Below, piece after piece: positions 47,245 to 58,816 of a stretch of DNA of 64,000 nucleotides. Below the pieces are notes generated by a model. It did no database searches, was not told the origin of the DNA, and worked only from the letters and a program-made list of their open reading frames with translations. Source of the DNA: Pseudomonas sp. BN411 (lineage in GTDB: Bacteria; Pseudomonadota; Gammaproteobacteria; Pseudomonadales; Pseudomonadaceae); the NCBI RefSeq assembly GCF_029871235.1, contig NZ_SSOM01000073.1, positions 368,011 through 432,010 of the forward strand. The letters run 5' to 3'. Each line of letters starts with the position of its first letter. Position 1 is the first letter of the stretch. The translations under genes and the position numbers were made by a program.

Positions 47245-48102
47245 TCAGCTACTGCGCAGCGGCACGGCCTGGGGGTGGATCACCGCGCGCTGACGCTCCT
47301 CGGCGAGGAACTTCATGATGATCGGCGCCACCGTTTCGGCACGGGTCACGAGGAACAGGTGACCGTCGTCGATCACGTGGAGTTCCGCATTGGGGATGCG
47401 CCAGGCGAGCAGGCGCATGTTCACCAGCGGGATGATCGGATCGTCGTCGCCGGCCAGCACCAGGGTCGGCTGGCGGATGCGATGCAGCCAGTGGATGCTG
47501 GTCCAGCCGAGCCCCGCGAACAGTTGCCAGTAGTAGCCCATCTTGCCGGAGGAACGCACCTTGCTGGCGTGGGCCATGGCCAGGCCCGGATCGCGACGGA
47601 AGGCGCCGCCGTAGATGTCCGGGGCGATATGCACGCCGTAGGACGGCTGGATGTAGCGCCGCGGACTGGCCATGCGCCAGAGCACCTTGGGCTTGCCAGG
47701 CACCATGACGGCACCGGCCGAGGTGGCGGCGAGGATCAGTTTCTTGCAGCGCTCCGGGTAGTCATGGGCGAACTGCTGGGCCAGGGCGCCGCCCCAGGAC
47801 ACGCCAATGGCGCTGACCTGGCCGTAGTCCAGGTAATCCAGCATGCGCGCGGCGAGCTTGGCCAGGCCGGAGAAGCGGTAAGGCACGTTGGGGGTGGACG
47901 AGCCGCCGACGCCGGGCACGTCGAAGGCGATCACTTCCAGGTCCGGGTCCAGGGCCTGGACGAAGGGGAATACCAGTTCGAGGTTGGCGCCGATGCCGTT
48001 GAAGATCAGCAGCGGCGTCATGTGCGACTGACCGGGGCGGACGGCGGTCCGGATGGTCTGGCCATCCAGCTCGATGGTTCGGAATACGAAAGGTAGCGGC
48101 AT
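47245..48102 (-). CDS. phaZ: Intracellular medium-chain PHA depolymerase
   Basis: A 285-residue alpha/beta hydrolase that releases hydroxyalkanoate monomers from granules. Nucleophile elbow GVSWGGA with Ser102, then Asp and His in GDDDPIIP and DDGHLFLVTRAE. ATG 48102 (MPLPFVFRTIEL) is used; an upstream in-frame ATG (48228) would start inside the terminator hairpin. It lies between the two synthase genes. Confidence 0.96.
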   Translation of the reverse strand: MPLPFVFRTIELDGQTIRTAVRPGQSHMTPLLIFNGIGANLELVFPFVQALDPDLEVIAFDVPGVGGSSTPNVPYRFSGLAKLAARMLDYLDYGQVSAIGVSWGGALAQQFAHDYPERCKKLILAATSAGAVMVPGKPKVLWRMASPRRYIQPSYGVHIAPDIYGGAFRRDPGLAMAHASKVRSSGKMGYYWQLFAGLGWTSIHWLHRIRQPTLVLAGDDDPIIPLVNMRLLAWRIPNAELHVIDDGHLFLVTRAETVAPIIMKFLAEERQRAVIHPQAVPLRSS

Positions 48103-48129
48103 GCGCGGAGCCCTATTGAAGATAAAACC

Positions 48130-48155
48130 GGGAGCAGCCGCCAGCGGCTGCTCCC
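48130..48155 (-). terminator. Terminator between phaC1 and phaZ
   Basis: GGGAGCAGCCG (48130-48140) pairs with CGGCTGCTCCC (48145-48155), 11 base pairs, loop of four. On the minus strand it is followed by GGTTTTATC, an adequate T-run. Separates phaC1 from phaZ-phaC2-phaD. Confidence 0.8.
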
Positions 48156-48183
48156 GAAATCGCCAGGCAGTGCCTGGTTGGCA

Positions 48184-48203
48184 CCGCCGGCAATTGCCGG
48201 CGG
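48184..48203. repeat. Perfect 20-base palindrome
   Basis: CCGCCGGCAATTGCCGGCGG, adjacent to the phaC1 terminator. Its core GCCGGCAATTGCCGGC is repeated in the palindrome at 50603-50632. Confidence 0.75.
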
Positions 48204-48255
48204 CGCGCAGGGCACATCCCGGTGCCATGGGCAGTGGTGCGCAGGGCGCAGTCTT

Positions 48256-49935
48256 TCATCGCTCGTGCACGTAGGTGCCGGGCGAGGCTTCACCGGCCGG
48301 GAAGGCCTTGTTGCCCAGGGTGAAGTTGGCTTTCTTGGCCTTGCCAGAGCGATCGGCAATCCATTGCTGCCAGTGCAGCCACCAGGAGTCGGCGTGCTTG
48401 GTGGCGTTATCCAGCCAGGCTTTCGGATCCTCCGGCATTTCACTGCTGGTGGAGAATCGCGCCTTGGGGTTGCCCGGCGGGTTGAGGATGCTCTGGATGT
48501 GGCCGCTGTTGGACAGCACGAACTCGCACTTGCCGCCCAGCAGCCGCGCCGAGCGGTAGCAGGCTTCCCAGGGGGTGATGTGGTCGGTGGTGCCGGCCAC
48601 GCAGTAGAAGTCGCAGGTGACCTGCTTGAGGTCGATGGGGGTGCCGCAGACTTCCAGCGCGTTGGGGCGGGTCAGCGGGTTGGTCTTGAACATTTCCACC
48701 AGCTCGCCGTGCAGCGCGGCAGGTAGGCGTGTGGTGTCGTTGTTCCAGTAGAGGATGTCGAAGGCCGGCGGCTCATTGCCCAGCAGGTAGTTGTTGACCC
48801 AGTAGTTCCAGATCAGGTCGTTGGGGCGCATCCAGGCGAACACCTTGGCCATGTCCTTGCCCTCCAGCACACCGGCCTGGTACGAGCGGCGCTTGGCGGC
48901 TTCGAGGGTCTGCTCGTCGGCGAACAGGGCGACCTGGGTGTCGAGGTTGAAGTCCAGCACGCTGACCATCTGGGTGAAGGCGTTGACCTTGTTCTCGCCG
49001 ATCGCCTGGTAATGGCCGAGCAGGGCGACGGTGGTGATGCCGCCGGAGCACGCGCCGAGGATGTTGAGGTCCTTGGCGCCGGTGATCTTCAGGATGACGT
49101 CGATGGTTTCCTTGAGGGCATCGATGTAGGTGGACAGGCCCCACTCGCGTTGCGCCTTGGTCGGGTTGCGCCAGCTGACGATGAAGGTTTGCAGGCCGTT
49201 GCGCAGGCAGAAGCGCGCCAGGCTCTTTTCCGGCGACAGGTCGAATACGTAGAACTTGTTGATCTGCGGCGGCACCACCAGCAGCGGGCGCTCGTGCACG
49301 CTTTCGGTGATGGGCTTGAACTGGATCAGCTCCAGTACGTCATTGCGATAGACCACCGCGCCTTCGGTGGTGGCGAGGTTCTGGCCGACCTCGAAGGCGT
49401 CCATGTTCACCTGGCTCGGCATGCCGCCGTTGTTCACCAGGTCCTTGGCCAGATGAGAAAGGCCGTCCAGCAGGCTCTTGCCGCCGGTTTCGAAGAAGCG
49501 CTTCACCGCAGCCGGGTTGGCCATGCTGTTGGTGGGCGCCATGGCCTCGGTCATCAGGTTGATGACGAAATGACCGCGGCTGGTGTCCTGTTCGGAGAGA
49601 TTGCTGTGCGCGATCCACTGGTGCAGTTCCTTGCGCCAGGCGAGGTAGGTCTGCAGGTAACGCTTGTACAGCGGGTTCTGGCTCCAGGCCGGGTCACTGA
49701 AACGGCGGTCATCGGCTTCAGGTTGCAGGCCGGATTGGCCGAGCACCACGTTCTTCAGTTCCAGGCCGAAATGAGCGACGTGCTTTGCACTGTGGAAAGG
49801 TTGCTTGATGGCTTGCAACAGCACCATCCGCGCTGAAGACAGCAGATCCTTGCCACGGATACCTATCACCGGATTGAGGTTCAAGGTGTTGTCCGAGGCT
49901 TGGCGCTGCAGGTCTTCATTGTTCTTGTTGCTCAT
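48256..49935 (-). CDS. phaC1: Class II PHA synthase 1
   Basis: A 559-residue medium-chain PHA polymerase. Nucleophile Cys296 in GACSGG; Asp in DHITPWE and His in NSGHIQSILNPPGNPKA. The N-terminus MSNKNNEDLQ is normal for PhaC1. A sigma54-like element lies upstream (50056-50071), and the first codons hold overlapping AANAANAA Crc motifs. First gene of phaC1-phaZ-phaC2-phaD, with a terminator after it. Confidence 0.97.
   Translation of the reverse strand: MSNKNNEDLQRQASDNTLNLNPVIGIRGKDLLSSARMVLLQAIKQPFHSAKHVAHFGLELKNVVLGQSGLQPEADDRRFSDPAWSQNPLYKRYLQTYLAWRKELHQWIAHSNLSEQDTSRGHFVINLMTEAMAPTNSMANPAAVKRFFETGGKSLLDGLSHLAKDLVNNGGMPSQVNMDAFEVGQNLATTEGAVVYRNDVLELIQFKPITESVHERPLLVVPPQINKFYVFDLSPEKSLARFCLRNGLQTFIVSWRNPTKAQREWGLSTYIDALKETIDVILKITGAKDLNILGACSGGITTVALLGHYQAIGENKVNAFTQMVSVLDFNLDTQVALFADEQTLEAAKRRSYQAGVLEGKDMAKVFAWMRPNDLIWNYWVNNYLLGNEPPAFDILYWNNDTTRLPAALHGELVEMFKTNPLTRPNALEVCGTPIDLKQVTCDFYCVAGTTDHITPWEACYRSARLLGGKCEFVLSNSGHIQSILNPPGNPKARFSTSSEMPEDPKAWLDNATKHADSWWLHWQQWIADRSGKAKKANFTLGNKAFPAGEASPGTYVHER
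49919..49929 (-). promoter_or_regulatory. Crc/Hfq motif at phaC1 start codon
   Basis: AACAAGAACAA, immediately after the phaC1 ATG-AGC, contains two overlapping AANAANAA motifs. Crc-dependent repression of phaC1 translation is known in P. putida, with the target in this region. Confidence 0.65.
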
Positions 49936-50055
49936 CTACGACGCTCCATTGTCCTGAGTCGAACAGCGCCCTGGCGAAGCAGTGCGCTGACACGCTCGGG
50001 TTACCGGGAAGGCGAAGCGAACTTCGCGTATTTCTCTGTATCTGGCGATGCCAAA

Positions 50056-50071
50056 TGCATGGAACTTGCCA
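50056..50071 (-). promoter_or_regulatory. Sigma54-like promoter of phaC1
   Basis: On the minus strand TGGCAAGTTCCATGCA fits TGGCACG-N4-TTGCA with two mismatches and correct GG/GC spacing. It would give a leader of about 110 bases. A sigma54-type promoter before phaC1 has been proposed in P. aeruginosa. Confidence 0.5.
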
Positions 50072-50211
50072 GAAATTGGTTACCTGAGTTTGTCAGTTTG
50101 CGCAAGCTGACCACTGAGAGGGCGCTGCCCCGCGAGTATGTCGCGAGCCATTAGAAAATGCGCCCTAACCTTGGGCGGTATGCGCGGGGATGGAGCGCGG
50201 CCTGCACCGCG

Positions 50212-50586
50212 TCAGAGCATGATTTTCACCACCGATTCGTCGGGGTCGCGGGAACGGCCTGCGGCTGCGAGCTCCTGCAGGTAGTCGTTCCACAGCTCTT
50301 CCTGACGGGTGGCGAGTTGGTAGAGGTAGTCCCAGGTGAAGAGGCCGCTGTCGTGGCCGTCGTCGAAGGTCAGTTTCAGGGCGTAGTTGCCGGCCGGTTC
50401 CAGCCTGGTCAGGCCGACGTTCAGCTTGCCGTGCTGGAGGATGGGCTTGCCGTGGCCCTGCACCTCTGCTGAAGGCGAGTGCACGCGCAGGAACTCGGCG
50501 GAGAGGGTGTAGCTTTCCTGCGGGCCGTATTTCAGGGTCAGAGTCCTGGAGGCCTTGTGTAGTTCAATACCGCTGGGGATGCGCAT
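50212..50586 (-). CDS. DUF971 (gamma-butyrobetaine hydroxylase N-terminal-like) protein
   Basis: A 124-residue protein of the DUF971 fold found at the N-terminus of gamma-butyrobetaine hydroxylase. It has IELHKASRTLTLKYG, AEFLRVHSPSAEVQGHG, LTFDDGHDSGLFTWDYLYQL (typical DUF971 end) and a charged tail. No hydroxylase domain is attached. Stand-alone versions have been linked to iron-sulphur handling, but this is not certain. It starts 58 bases after hslU with a perfect palindrome between. Confidence 0.85.
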   Translation of the reverse strand: MRIPSGIELHKASRTLTLKYGPQESYTLSAEFLRVHSPSAEVQGHGKPILQHGKLNVGLTRLEPAGNYALKLTFDDGHDSGLFTWDYLYQLATRQEELWNDYLQELAAAGRSRDPDESVVKIML

Positions 50587-50602
50587 TTCGGGGTCTCCAA
50601 AC

Positions 50603-50632
50603 GGATACAGCCGGCAATTGCCGGCTGTATCC
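50603..50632 (-). terminator. Perfect 30-base palindrome between hslU and DUF971 gene
   Basis: Arms GGATACAGCCGGCAA and TTGCCGGCTGTATCC are exact complements with no spacer, 12 bases after the hslU stop. On the minus strand it is followed by GTTTGG. Likely a terminator; shares its core with 48184-48203. Confidence 0.65.
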
Positions 50633-50644
50633 AGTGTGCGCCTG

Positions 50645-51982
50645 TCAGAGGATGTAGCGCGACAGGTCTTCGTCCTGGGCCAGTTCACCGAGGTGGCCGT
50701 TCACGTACGCGGCATCGATGTGGATCGGTGTCTCGTCATGTTGCGCTGCGAGATCGCCGGCGCTGAAGGAAACCTCTTCCAGCAGGCGCTCGATCAGCGT
50801 GTGCAGGCGACGGGCACCGATGTTCTCGGTCTTCTCGTTGACCTGCCAGGCGATTTCGGCCAGGCGCTTGATGCCATCCTGGGCGAACTCGATGTTCAGG
50901 CCTTCGGTCTTCAGCAGTGCGCTGTACTGCTCGGTCAGCGAGGCGTGGGGCTCGGTCAGGATGCGCTCGAAGTCTTCCGGCGACAGGGCCTTCAGCTCGA
51001 CGCGGATCGGCAGGCGGCCCTGCAGTTCCGGCACCAGGTCGCTGGGCTTGGACAGGTGGAAGGCACCAGAGGCGATGAACAGGATGTGGTCGGTCTTGAC
51101 CATGCCCAGCTTGGTGTTCACGGTGCAGCCTTCGATCAGCGGCAGCAGGTCGCGCTGCACGCCTTCGCGGGAGACATCGGCGCCGCCGACGTTGCCGCGC
51201 TTGGCCACTTTGTCGATCTCGTCGATGAAGACGATGCCGTTCTGTTCCACAGCTTCCAGCGCAGCGGCTTTCAGGTCTTCCTCGTTGACCAGGCGCGCGG
51301 CTTCTTCGTCGCGTACCAGCTTCATGGCTTCCTTGACCTTCAGCTTGCGGGACTTGCGCTTGCCCTTGCCGAGGTTGGAGAAGAGGTTCTGCAGCTGGTT
51401 GGTCATCTCCTCCATGCCGGGCGGGGCCATGATTTCCACGCCAGCCGGGGATTCGGCTACTTCGATGTCGATTTCCTTGTCGTCCAGCTGGCCTTCGCGC
51501 AGGCGCTTGCGGAACAGCTGACGGGTATTGGAGTCCTCGCGCGGCGCCTCATCGCCGAAGCCGGTACGGGCTGGAGGCAGCAGAGCGTCAAGGATGCGCT
51601 CCTCGGCGGCGTCTTCGGCGCGGTAGCGCACGCGGTGCATTTCCTGCTCGCGCATCATCTTCACGGCGGCGTCGGCCAGGTCGCGGATGATGGATTCGAC
51701 GTCTCGGCCGACGTAGCCCACTTCAGTGAACTTGGTGGCTTCGACCTTGATGAAGGGCGCGTTGGCGAGCTTCGCCAGGCGACGGGCGATTTCGGTCTTG
51801 CCGACACCGGTCGGGCCGATCATCAGGATGTTCTTCGGCGTCACCTCGGCGCGCAGTTCGGCCGGCAGTTGCATGCGGCGCCAGCGGTTGCGCAGGGCGA
51901 TGGCGACGGCGCGCTTGGCGTCGTCCTGGCCAACGATGTGGCGGTTGAGTTCGTGGACGATTTCGCGGGGCGTCATGGACAT
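50645..51982 (-). CDS. hslU: ATP-dependent protease ATPase subunit HslU
   Basis: A 445-residue AAA+ unfoldase partnering HslV. Walker A GPTGVGKT is at residues 56-63, Walker [11 protein letters not shown] near 250, and the pore motif lies near 88-93 (EVGYVGRD). The C-terminal SRYIL tail docks on HslV. It follows hslV by 29 bases in the heat-shock operon. A second Met two codons in could also be the start. Confidence 0.98.
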   Translation of the reverse strand: MSMTPREIVHELNRHIVGQDDAKRAVAIALRNRWRRMQLPAELRAEVTPKNILMIGPTGVGKTEIARRLAKLANAPFIKVEATKFTEVGYVGRDVESIIRDLADAAVKMMREQEMHRVRYRAEDAAEERILDALLPPARTGFGDEAPREDSNTRQLFRKRLREGQLDDKEIDIEVAESPAGVEIMAPPGMEEMTNQLQNLFSNLGKGKRKSRKLKVKEAMKLVRDEEAARLVNEEDLKAAALEAVEQNGIVFIDEIDKVAKRGNVGGADVSREGVQRDLLPLIEGCTVNTKLGMVKTDHILFIASGAFHLSKPSDLVPELQGRLPIRVELKALSPEDFERILTEPHASLTEQYSALLKTEGLNIEFAQDGIKRLAEIAWQVNEKTENIGARRLHTLIERLLEEVSFSAGDLAAQHDETPIHIDAAYVNGHLGELAQDEDLSRYIL

Positions 51983-52011
51983 GAATGTTGCTCCAATGCG
52001 GGACGGCGGCC

Positions 52012-52542
52012 TTACTCGGCGCTGTCCAGCTCCTCGATGGTCAGGTTCTGGTTGGTGAACACGCAGATGGAGCCGGCGATGTTCAGGGCGGTCTCGGCCA
52101 CTTCACGGGCGGACAGCTCGGTGTGTTGCAGCAGCGCCAGGGCGGCGGCCTGGGCAAAACCGCCGCCGGAGCCCATGGCGATCAGGCCGTGCTCGGGTTC
52201 GACCACGTCACCGTTGCCGGTGATGATCAGCGAGGCATCCTTGTTGGCCACGGCGAGCATGGCTTCCAGGCGGCTCAGGGAGCGGTCGGTACGCCAGTCC
52301 TTGGCCAGTTCGACGGCGGCGCGGACGAGATGGCCCTGGTGCTTTTCCAGCTGCCCTTCGAAGCGTTCGAACAGGGTGAAGGCGTCGGCGGTGGCACCGG
52401 CGAAGCCGGCCAGGACCTGGCCGTGGTAGAGGCGACGGACCTTGCGGGCGTTGCTCTTCATGACGGTGTTGCCGAGGGAAACCTGGCCGTCGCCGCCCAT
52501 GACGACTTTGCCGTTGCGGCGGACTGAAACGATGGTGGTCAA
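52012..52542 (-). CDS. hslV: ATP-dependent protease proteolytic subunit HslV
   Basis: A 176-residue threonine protease. TTG at 52542 is chosen because Thr must follow the initiator Met to become the N-terminal nucleophile ([19 protein letters not shown]), and GGAG lies nine bases upstream; a GTG five codons earlier would abolish activity. Other motifs are [21 protein letters not shown]. It is driven by a sigma32-type promoter at 52590-52618. Confidence 0.97.
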   Translation of the reverse strand: MTTIVSVRRNGKVVMGGDGQVSLGNTVMKSNARKVRRLYHGQVLAGFAGATADAFTLFERFEGQLEKHQGHLVRAAVELAKDWRTDRSLSRLEAMLAVANKDASLIITGNGDVVEPEHGLIAMGSGGGFAQAAALALLQHTELSAREVAETALNIAGSICVFTNQNLTIEELDSAE

Positions 52543-52589
52543 GGGGAGAGTCTCCACGCAGCGGGGCGGAAATGCCCGAATGGAAACTC

Positions 52590-52618
52590 AGATGGGGGGC
52601 CTTGCCCAGCTTTTCAAC
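52590..52618 (-). promoter_or_regulatory. Sigma32 (RpoH) heat-shock promoter of hslVU
   Basis: On the minus strand, GTTGAAA (52618-52612) and CCCCATCT (52597-52590) are separated by 14 bases, matching CTTGAAA-N11-16-CCCCATNT with one mismatch. Start would be near 52583, about 40 bases before hslV. Confidence 0.82.
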
Positions 52619-52639
52619 CGGGCAAGGACGATTGGCAGT

Positions 52640-52774
52640 CTGTTGAAAAAACTACCTGCGCTGTCGATGCGTCGTTAAAAACAGGCTCAAAATGCTCATT
52701 TACAGCTCGTAAACTCCGCTTTTTCGTCTGTTTTTGCCTCGCCTCGACTGCCTCGCCAACGTTTTTCAATCAGC
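52640..52774. repeat. Large palindromic intergenic element
   Basis: About 135 bases that can fold almost end to end. Outer arms are TTGAAAAA near 52643 and TTTTTCAAT near 52762. Inner parts pair AAAACAGGCTCAAAATG with a region ending CTGTTTTTG, and the centre is TTTAC-AGCTC-GTAAA. No coding potential. A copy missing its middle is at 31061-31124. Separates the SPOR gene from the hslV promoter. Confidence 0.8.
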
Positions 52775-52783
52775 TGCCTCAGC

Positions 52784-53503
52784 TCAACGGCTTTGGCGCT
52801 GCTGTAACAGCAGGTTGCTGAAGCCGCTACCGGCCAGTTGCTTCTGCGCCGAGGCGAGTTGCTCGCGGTTGGCGAAGGGGCCGACCAGCACGCGATACCA
52901 GGTTTCCTCGCGGACGGTGCCGGATTCCACCTGGACGTTCTGTCCGAGCAGGATGATCTGCGCACGCACCCGGTCGGCATCGTCGCGTTTGCGGAACGAA
53001 CCGGCCTGGAGGAAGAACTGATTGGTAACCGGCGCCTTGGCCACTACCGGCGGCGCGGGCGGCGGGGTTTCGCCGTTGAGGGCGGCCTGGGCGCGTGCAG
53101 CGTCGATCTTGGCGGCTTCTTCCGGGGTGACCGGTTTCTGCGCAGGCGGCGTGGCCGGCGTCTCCTTGGGCACCGCTTCCGGCGGCACTATCACTTCCGA
53201 TTCCGGCAGCAGGGTGTAGAAGTCGTACTTCGGCTTCGCCGGTTCCTGGGCTGGAGGTGTCGCCGGCTTGGCCTGGACCTTGCCGGCATCACCGCTGGCC
53301 TTGCCGCCGGCGGTACCGTTCGCGGCCTGCTCGGGCTTGGTCCGGCGCACTTCGTCGCGGCCGGGCTCGAGCTGGTTGAGGAACACCACGAAGCCACCGA
53401 TGACCAGTCCGATGGCCAACCAGACCCAGCCGGGCACCGGTTTCTTGGCCGGCGCCTGGTAGCGGCTGGCCCCGCGCTTGGGTGCAGGTTTTTTCTTCGC
53501 CAT
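52784..53503 (-). CDS. SPOR domain cell-division protein (FtsN-like)
   Basis: A 239-residue bitopic inner-membrane protein: basic cytosolic N-terminus (MAKKKPAPKRGASRYQAP), one transmembrane helix WVWLAIGLVIGGFVVFL (about 26-42), a long Pro/Ala/Lys linker, and a C-terminal SPOR domain (about 160-235; FFLQAGSFRKRDDADRVRAQ) that binds denuded glycan at septa. Topology matches FtsN. It starts six bases before argS ends the spacing, so probably one transcript. Confidence 0.9.
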   Translation of the reverse strand: MAKKKPAPKRGASRYQAPAKKPVPGWVWLAIGLVIGGFVVFLNQLEPGRDEVRRTKPEQAANGTAGGKASGDAGKVQAKPATPPAQEPAKPKYDFYTLLPESEVIVPPEAVPKETPATPPAQKPVTPEEAAKIDAARAQAALNGETPPPAPPVVAKAPVTNQFFLQAGSFRKRDDADRVRAQIILLGQNVQVESGTVREETWYRVLVGPFANREQLASAQKQLAGSGFSNLLLQQRQSR

Positions 53504-53509
53504 AGTCCG

Positions 53510-55303
<1,794 letters not shown>

Positions 55304-55387
55304 TTATCGGCGGGCTGCGGCTGCAGCTTCAAGTTTTAAGCGGCGAGCTGCAAGGGACTTTCTGTGATATCGGCTGGGCGGCTCTGG

Positions 55388-57610
<2,223 letters not shown>

Positions 57611-57678
57611 GCGCGGATCCTGTCGGAAAAGGCGCGATCTTAGCATGGCGCAGCGCGACAGCCGGCGCGGCCGGCAGG

Positions 57679-57706
57679 TTGCAACGCACACTCACTCTGG
57701 TATCAT
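57679..57706 (+). promoter_or_regulatory. Sigma70 promoter of rpmE
   Basis: TTGCAA (57679-57684) and TATCAT (57701-57706) with a 16-base spacer, about 70 bases before rpmE. Confidence 0.6.
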
Positions 57707-57776
57707 CCGCCGCCTGTTTCCGTGCGGTACTCGACATAGGGTCGGGTGGCGGCACGCCAGACCTGAGGATCAAGCA

Positions 57777-57989
57777 ATGAAACCGGAAATCCATCCCGAG
57801 TACGTAGCGATCGAAGCTACCTGCAGCTGCGGCAACGTCATCAAGACCCGCTCCACCCTCGGCAAGAACATCAGCCTCGACGTATGCTCCGAGTGCCACC
57901 CGTTCTACACCGGCAAGCAAAAGGTCCTGGACACCGGCGGCCGTATCGATCGCTTCAAGCAGCGTTTCGGCGTGTTCGGCGCCAAGTAA
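57777..57989 (+). CDS. rpmE: 50S ribosomal protein L31, zinc-binding type
   Basis: A 70-residue ribosomal protein beginning [20 protein letters not shown]. Cysteines in CSC and CSEC (about 16, 18, 37, 40) mark the zinc-containing C+ form. It is divergent from priA. ATG 57777 is used; the longer in-frame ATG runs into priA. A terminator follows at 58039-58070 inside the next gene. Confidence 0.97.
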   Translation: MKPEIHPEYVAIEATCSCGNVIKTRSTLGKNISLDVCSECHPFYTGKQKVLDTGGRIDRFKQRFGVFGAK

Positions 57990-58015
57990 GAGCCGACACA
58001 GCCCGGGAAGGCCTG

Positions 58016-58816
58016 ATGGCCAAGTCCCCGCTGACGAGAAAGGCGCCTCTGACAGGCGCCTTTTTCTTTTTCTGGCTTCTGAGTTTCTCTCTTCAAGCCG
58101 CCTGCCCGCTTCCGGGCAATCTTCCTACCTTCAAAGTCCGAAAAGTCGTCGATGGCGACACCTTGCGTCTGGTCGATGGGCGAAGCGTCCGTCTGATTGG
58201 TCTGAACGCGCCTGAGTTGGCTCGCAAGGGGCGGTCGGATGAACCCTACGCCGTAGCGGCGCACCGACGTCTTGCCGAGCTGGTGAAAGCCAGTGGCGGG
58301 CGCGTTGGGCTGCGTCTCGGTCGCGAGCCGAAAGACCGCTACGGCCGCACCCTGGCTCACCTTTACGACAGCCGCGGGCGCAACCTCGAAGAGCGCTTGC
58401 TCGCTGAAGGGCTGGCGTTTCACGTTGCCATTGCGCCCAACGCCGCGCTCAGCGGATGCCATGCTGCTGCGGAGCGGGAAGCGCGTCGCGCTGGGCGGGG
58501 GCTTTGGCGCCGGCCGCCATTGCAGTCGCCGTGGCAGCTGCGCCGGGGTGGCTTTGCCCTCGTACAGGGGCGTGTTGCCAGGGTCGAACGCAACCGTGGC
58601 GGGGTCTGGCTACAGTTGGACGGGCCCCTGGTTTTGCGTGTCGAGTTGAAGCAACTTCGCCAGTTCGATGCCGCCGGGTTGCAGCGTCTGGAGGGGCGAC
58701 GAATAGAAGCGCGAGGCTGGGTAATTGACCGTGCACGCAGGGGCGGCGTAAATACGAAGAATCCCCGCTGGATGCTCCCCCTTACCCACAATGGAATGCT
58801 TGAGGTGATTCGATGA
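58016..58816 (+). CDS. Secreted thermonuclease (SNase-like)
   Basis: A 266-residue protein with an N-terminal hydrophobic signal (AFFFFWLLSFSLQAAC, about 18-33) and a staphylococcal-nuclease domain (about 42-165): VRKVVDGDTLRLVDG, SVRLIGLNAPEL with catalytic Arg and Asp, and DRYGRTLAHLY. A C-terminal OB-like domain follows. ATG 58016 has GAAGG upstream, 26 bases after rpmE. Its first codons contain an intrinsic terminator (58039-58070). Overlaps the M48 gene by ATGA. Confidence 0.9.
   Translation: MAKSPLTRKAPLTGAFFFFWLLSFSLQAACPLPGNLPTFKVRKVVDGDTLRLVDGRSVRLIGLNAPELARKGRSDEPYAVAAHRRLAELVKASGGRVGLRLGREPKDRYGRTLAHLYDSRGRNLEERLLAEGLAFHVAIAPNAALSGCHAAAEREARRAGRGLWRRPPLQSPWQLRRGGFALVQGRVARVERNRGGVWLQLDGPLVLRVELKQLRQFDAAGLQRLEGRRIEARGWVIDRARRGGVNTKNPRWMLPLTHNGMLEVIR
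58039..58070 (+). terminator. Intrinsic terminator inside nuclease codons
   Basis: AAAGGCGCCT (58039-58048) and AGGCGCCTTT (58054-58063), ten base pairs with a CTGAC loop, followed by TTCTTTTTC. It is 49 bases after the rpmE stop but encodes the KAPLTGAFFFF part of the nuclease signal peptide. Confidence 0.85.
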
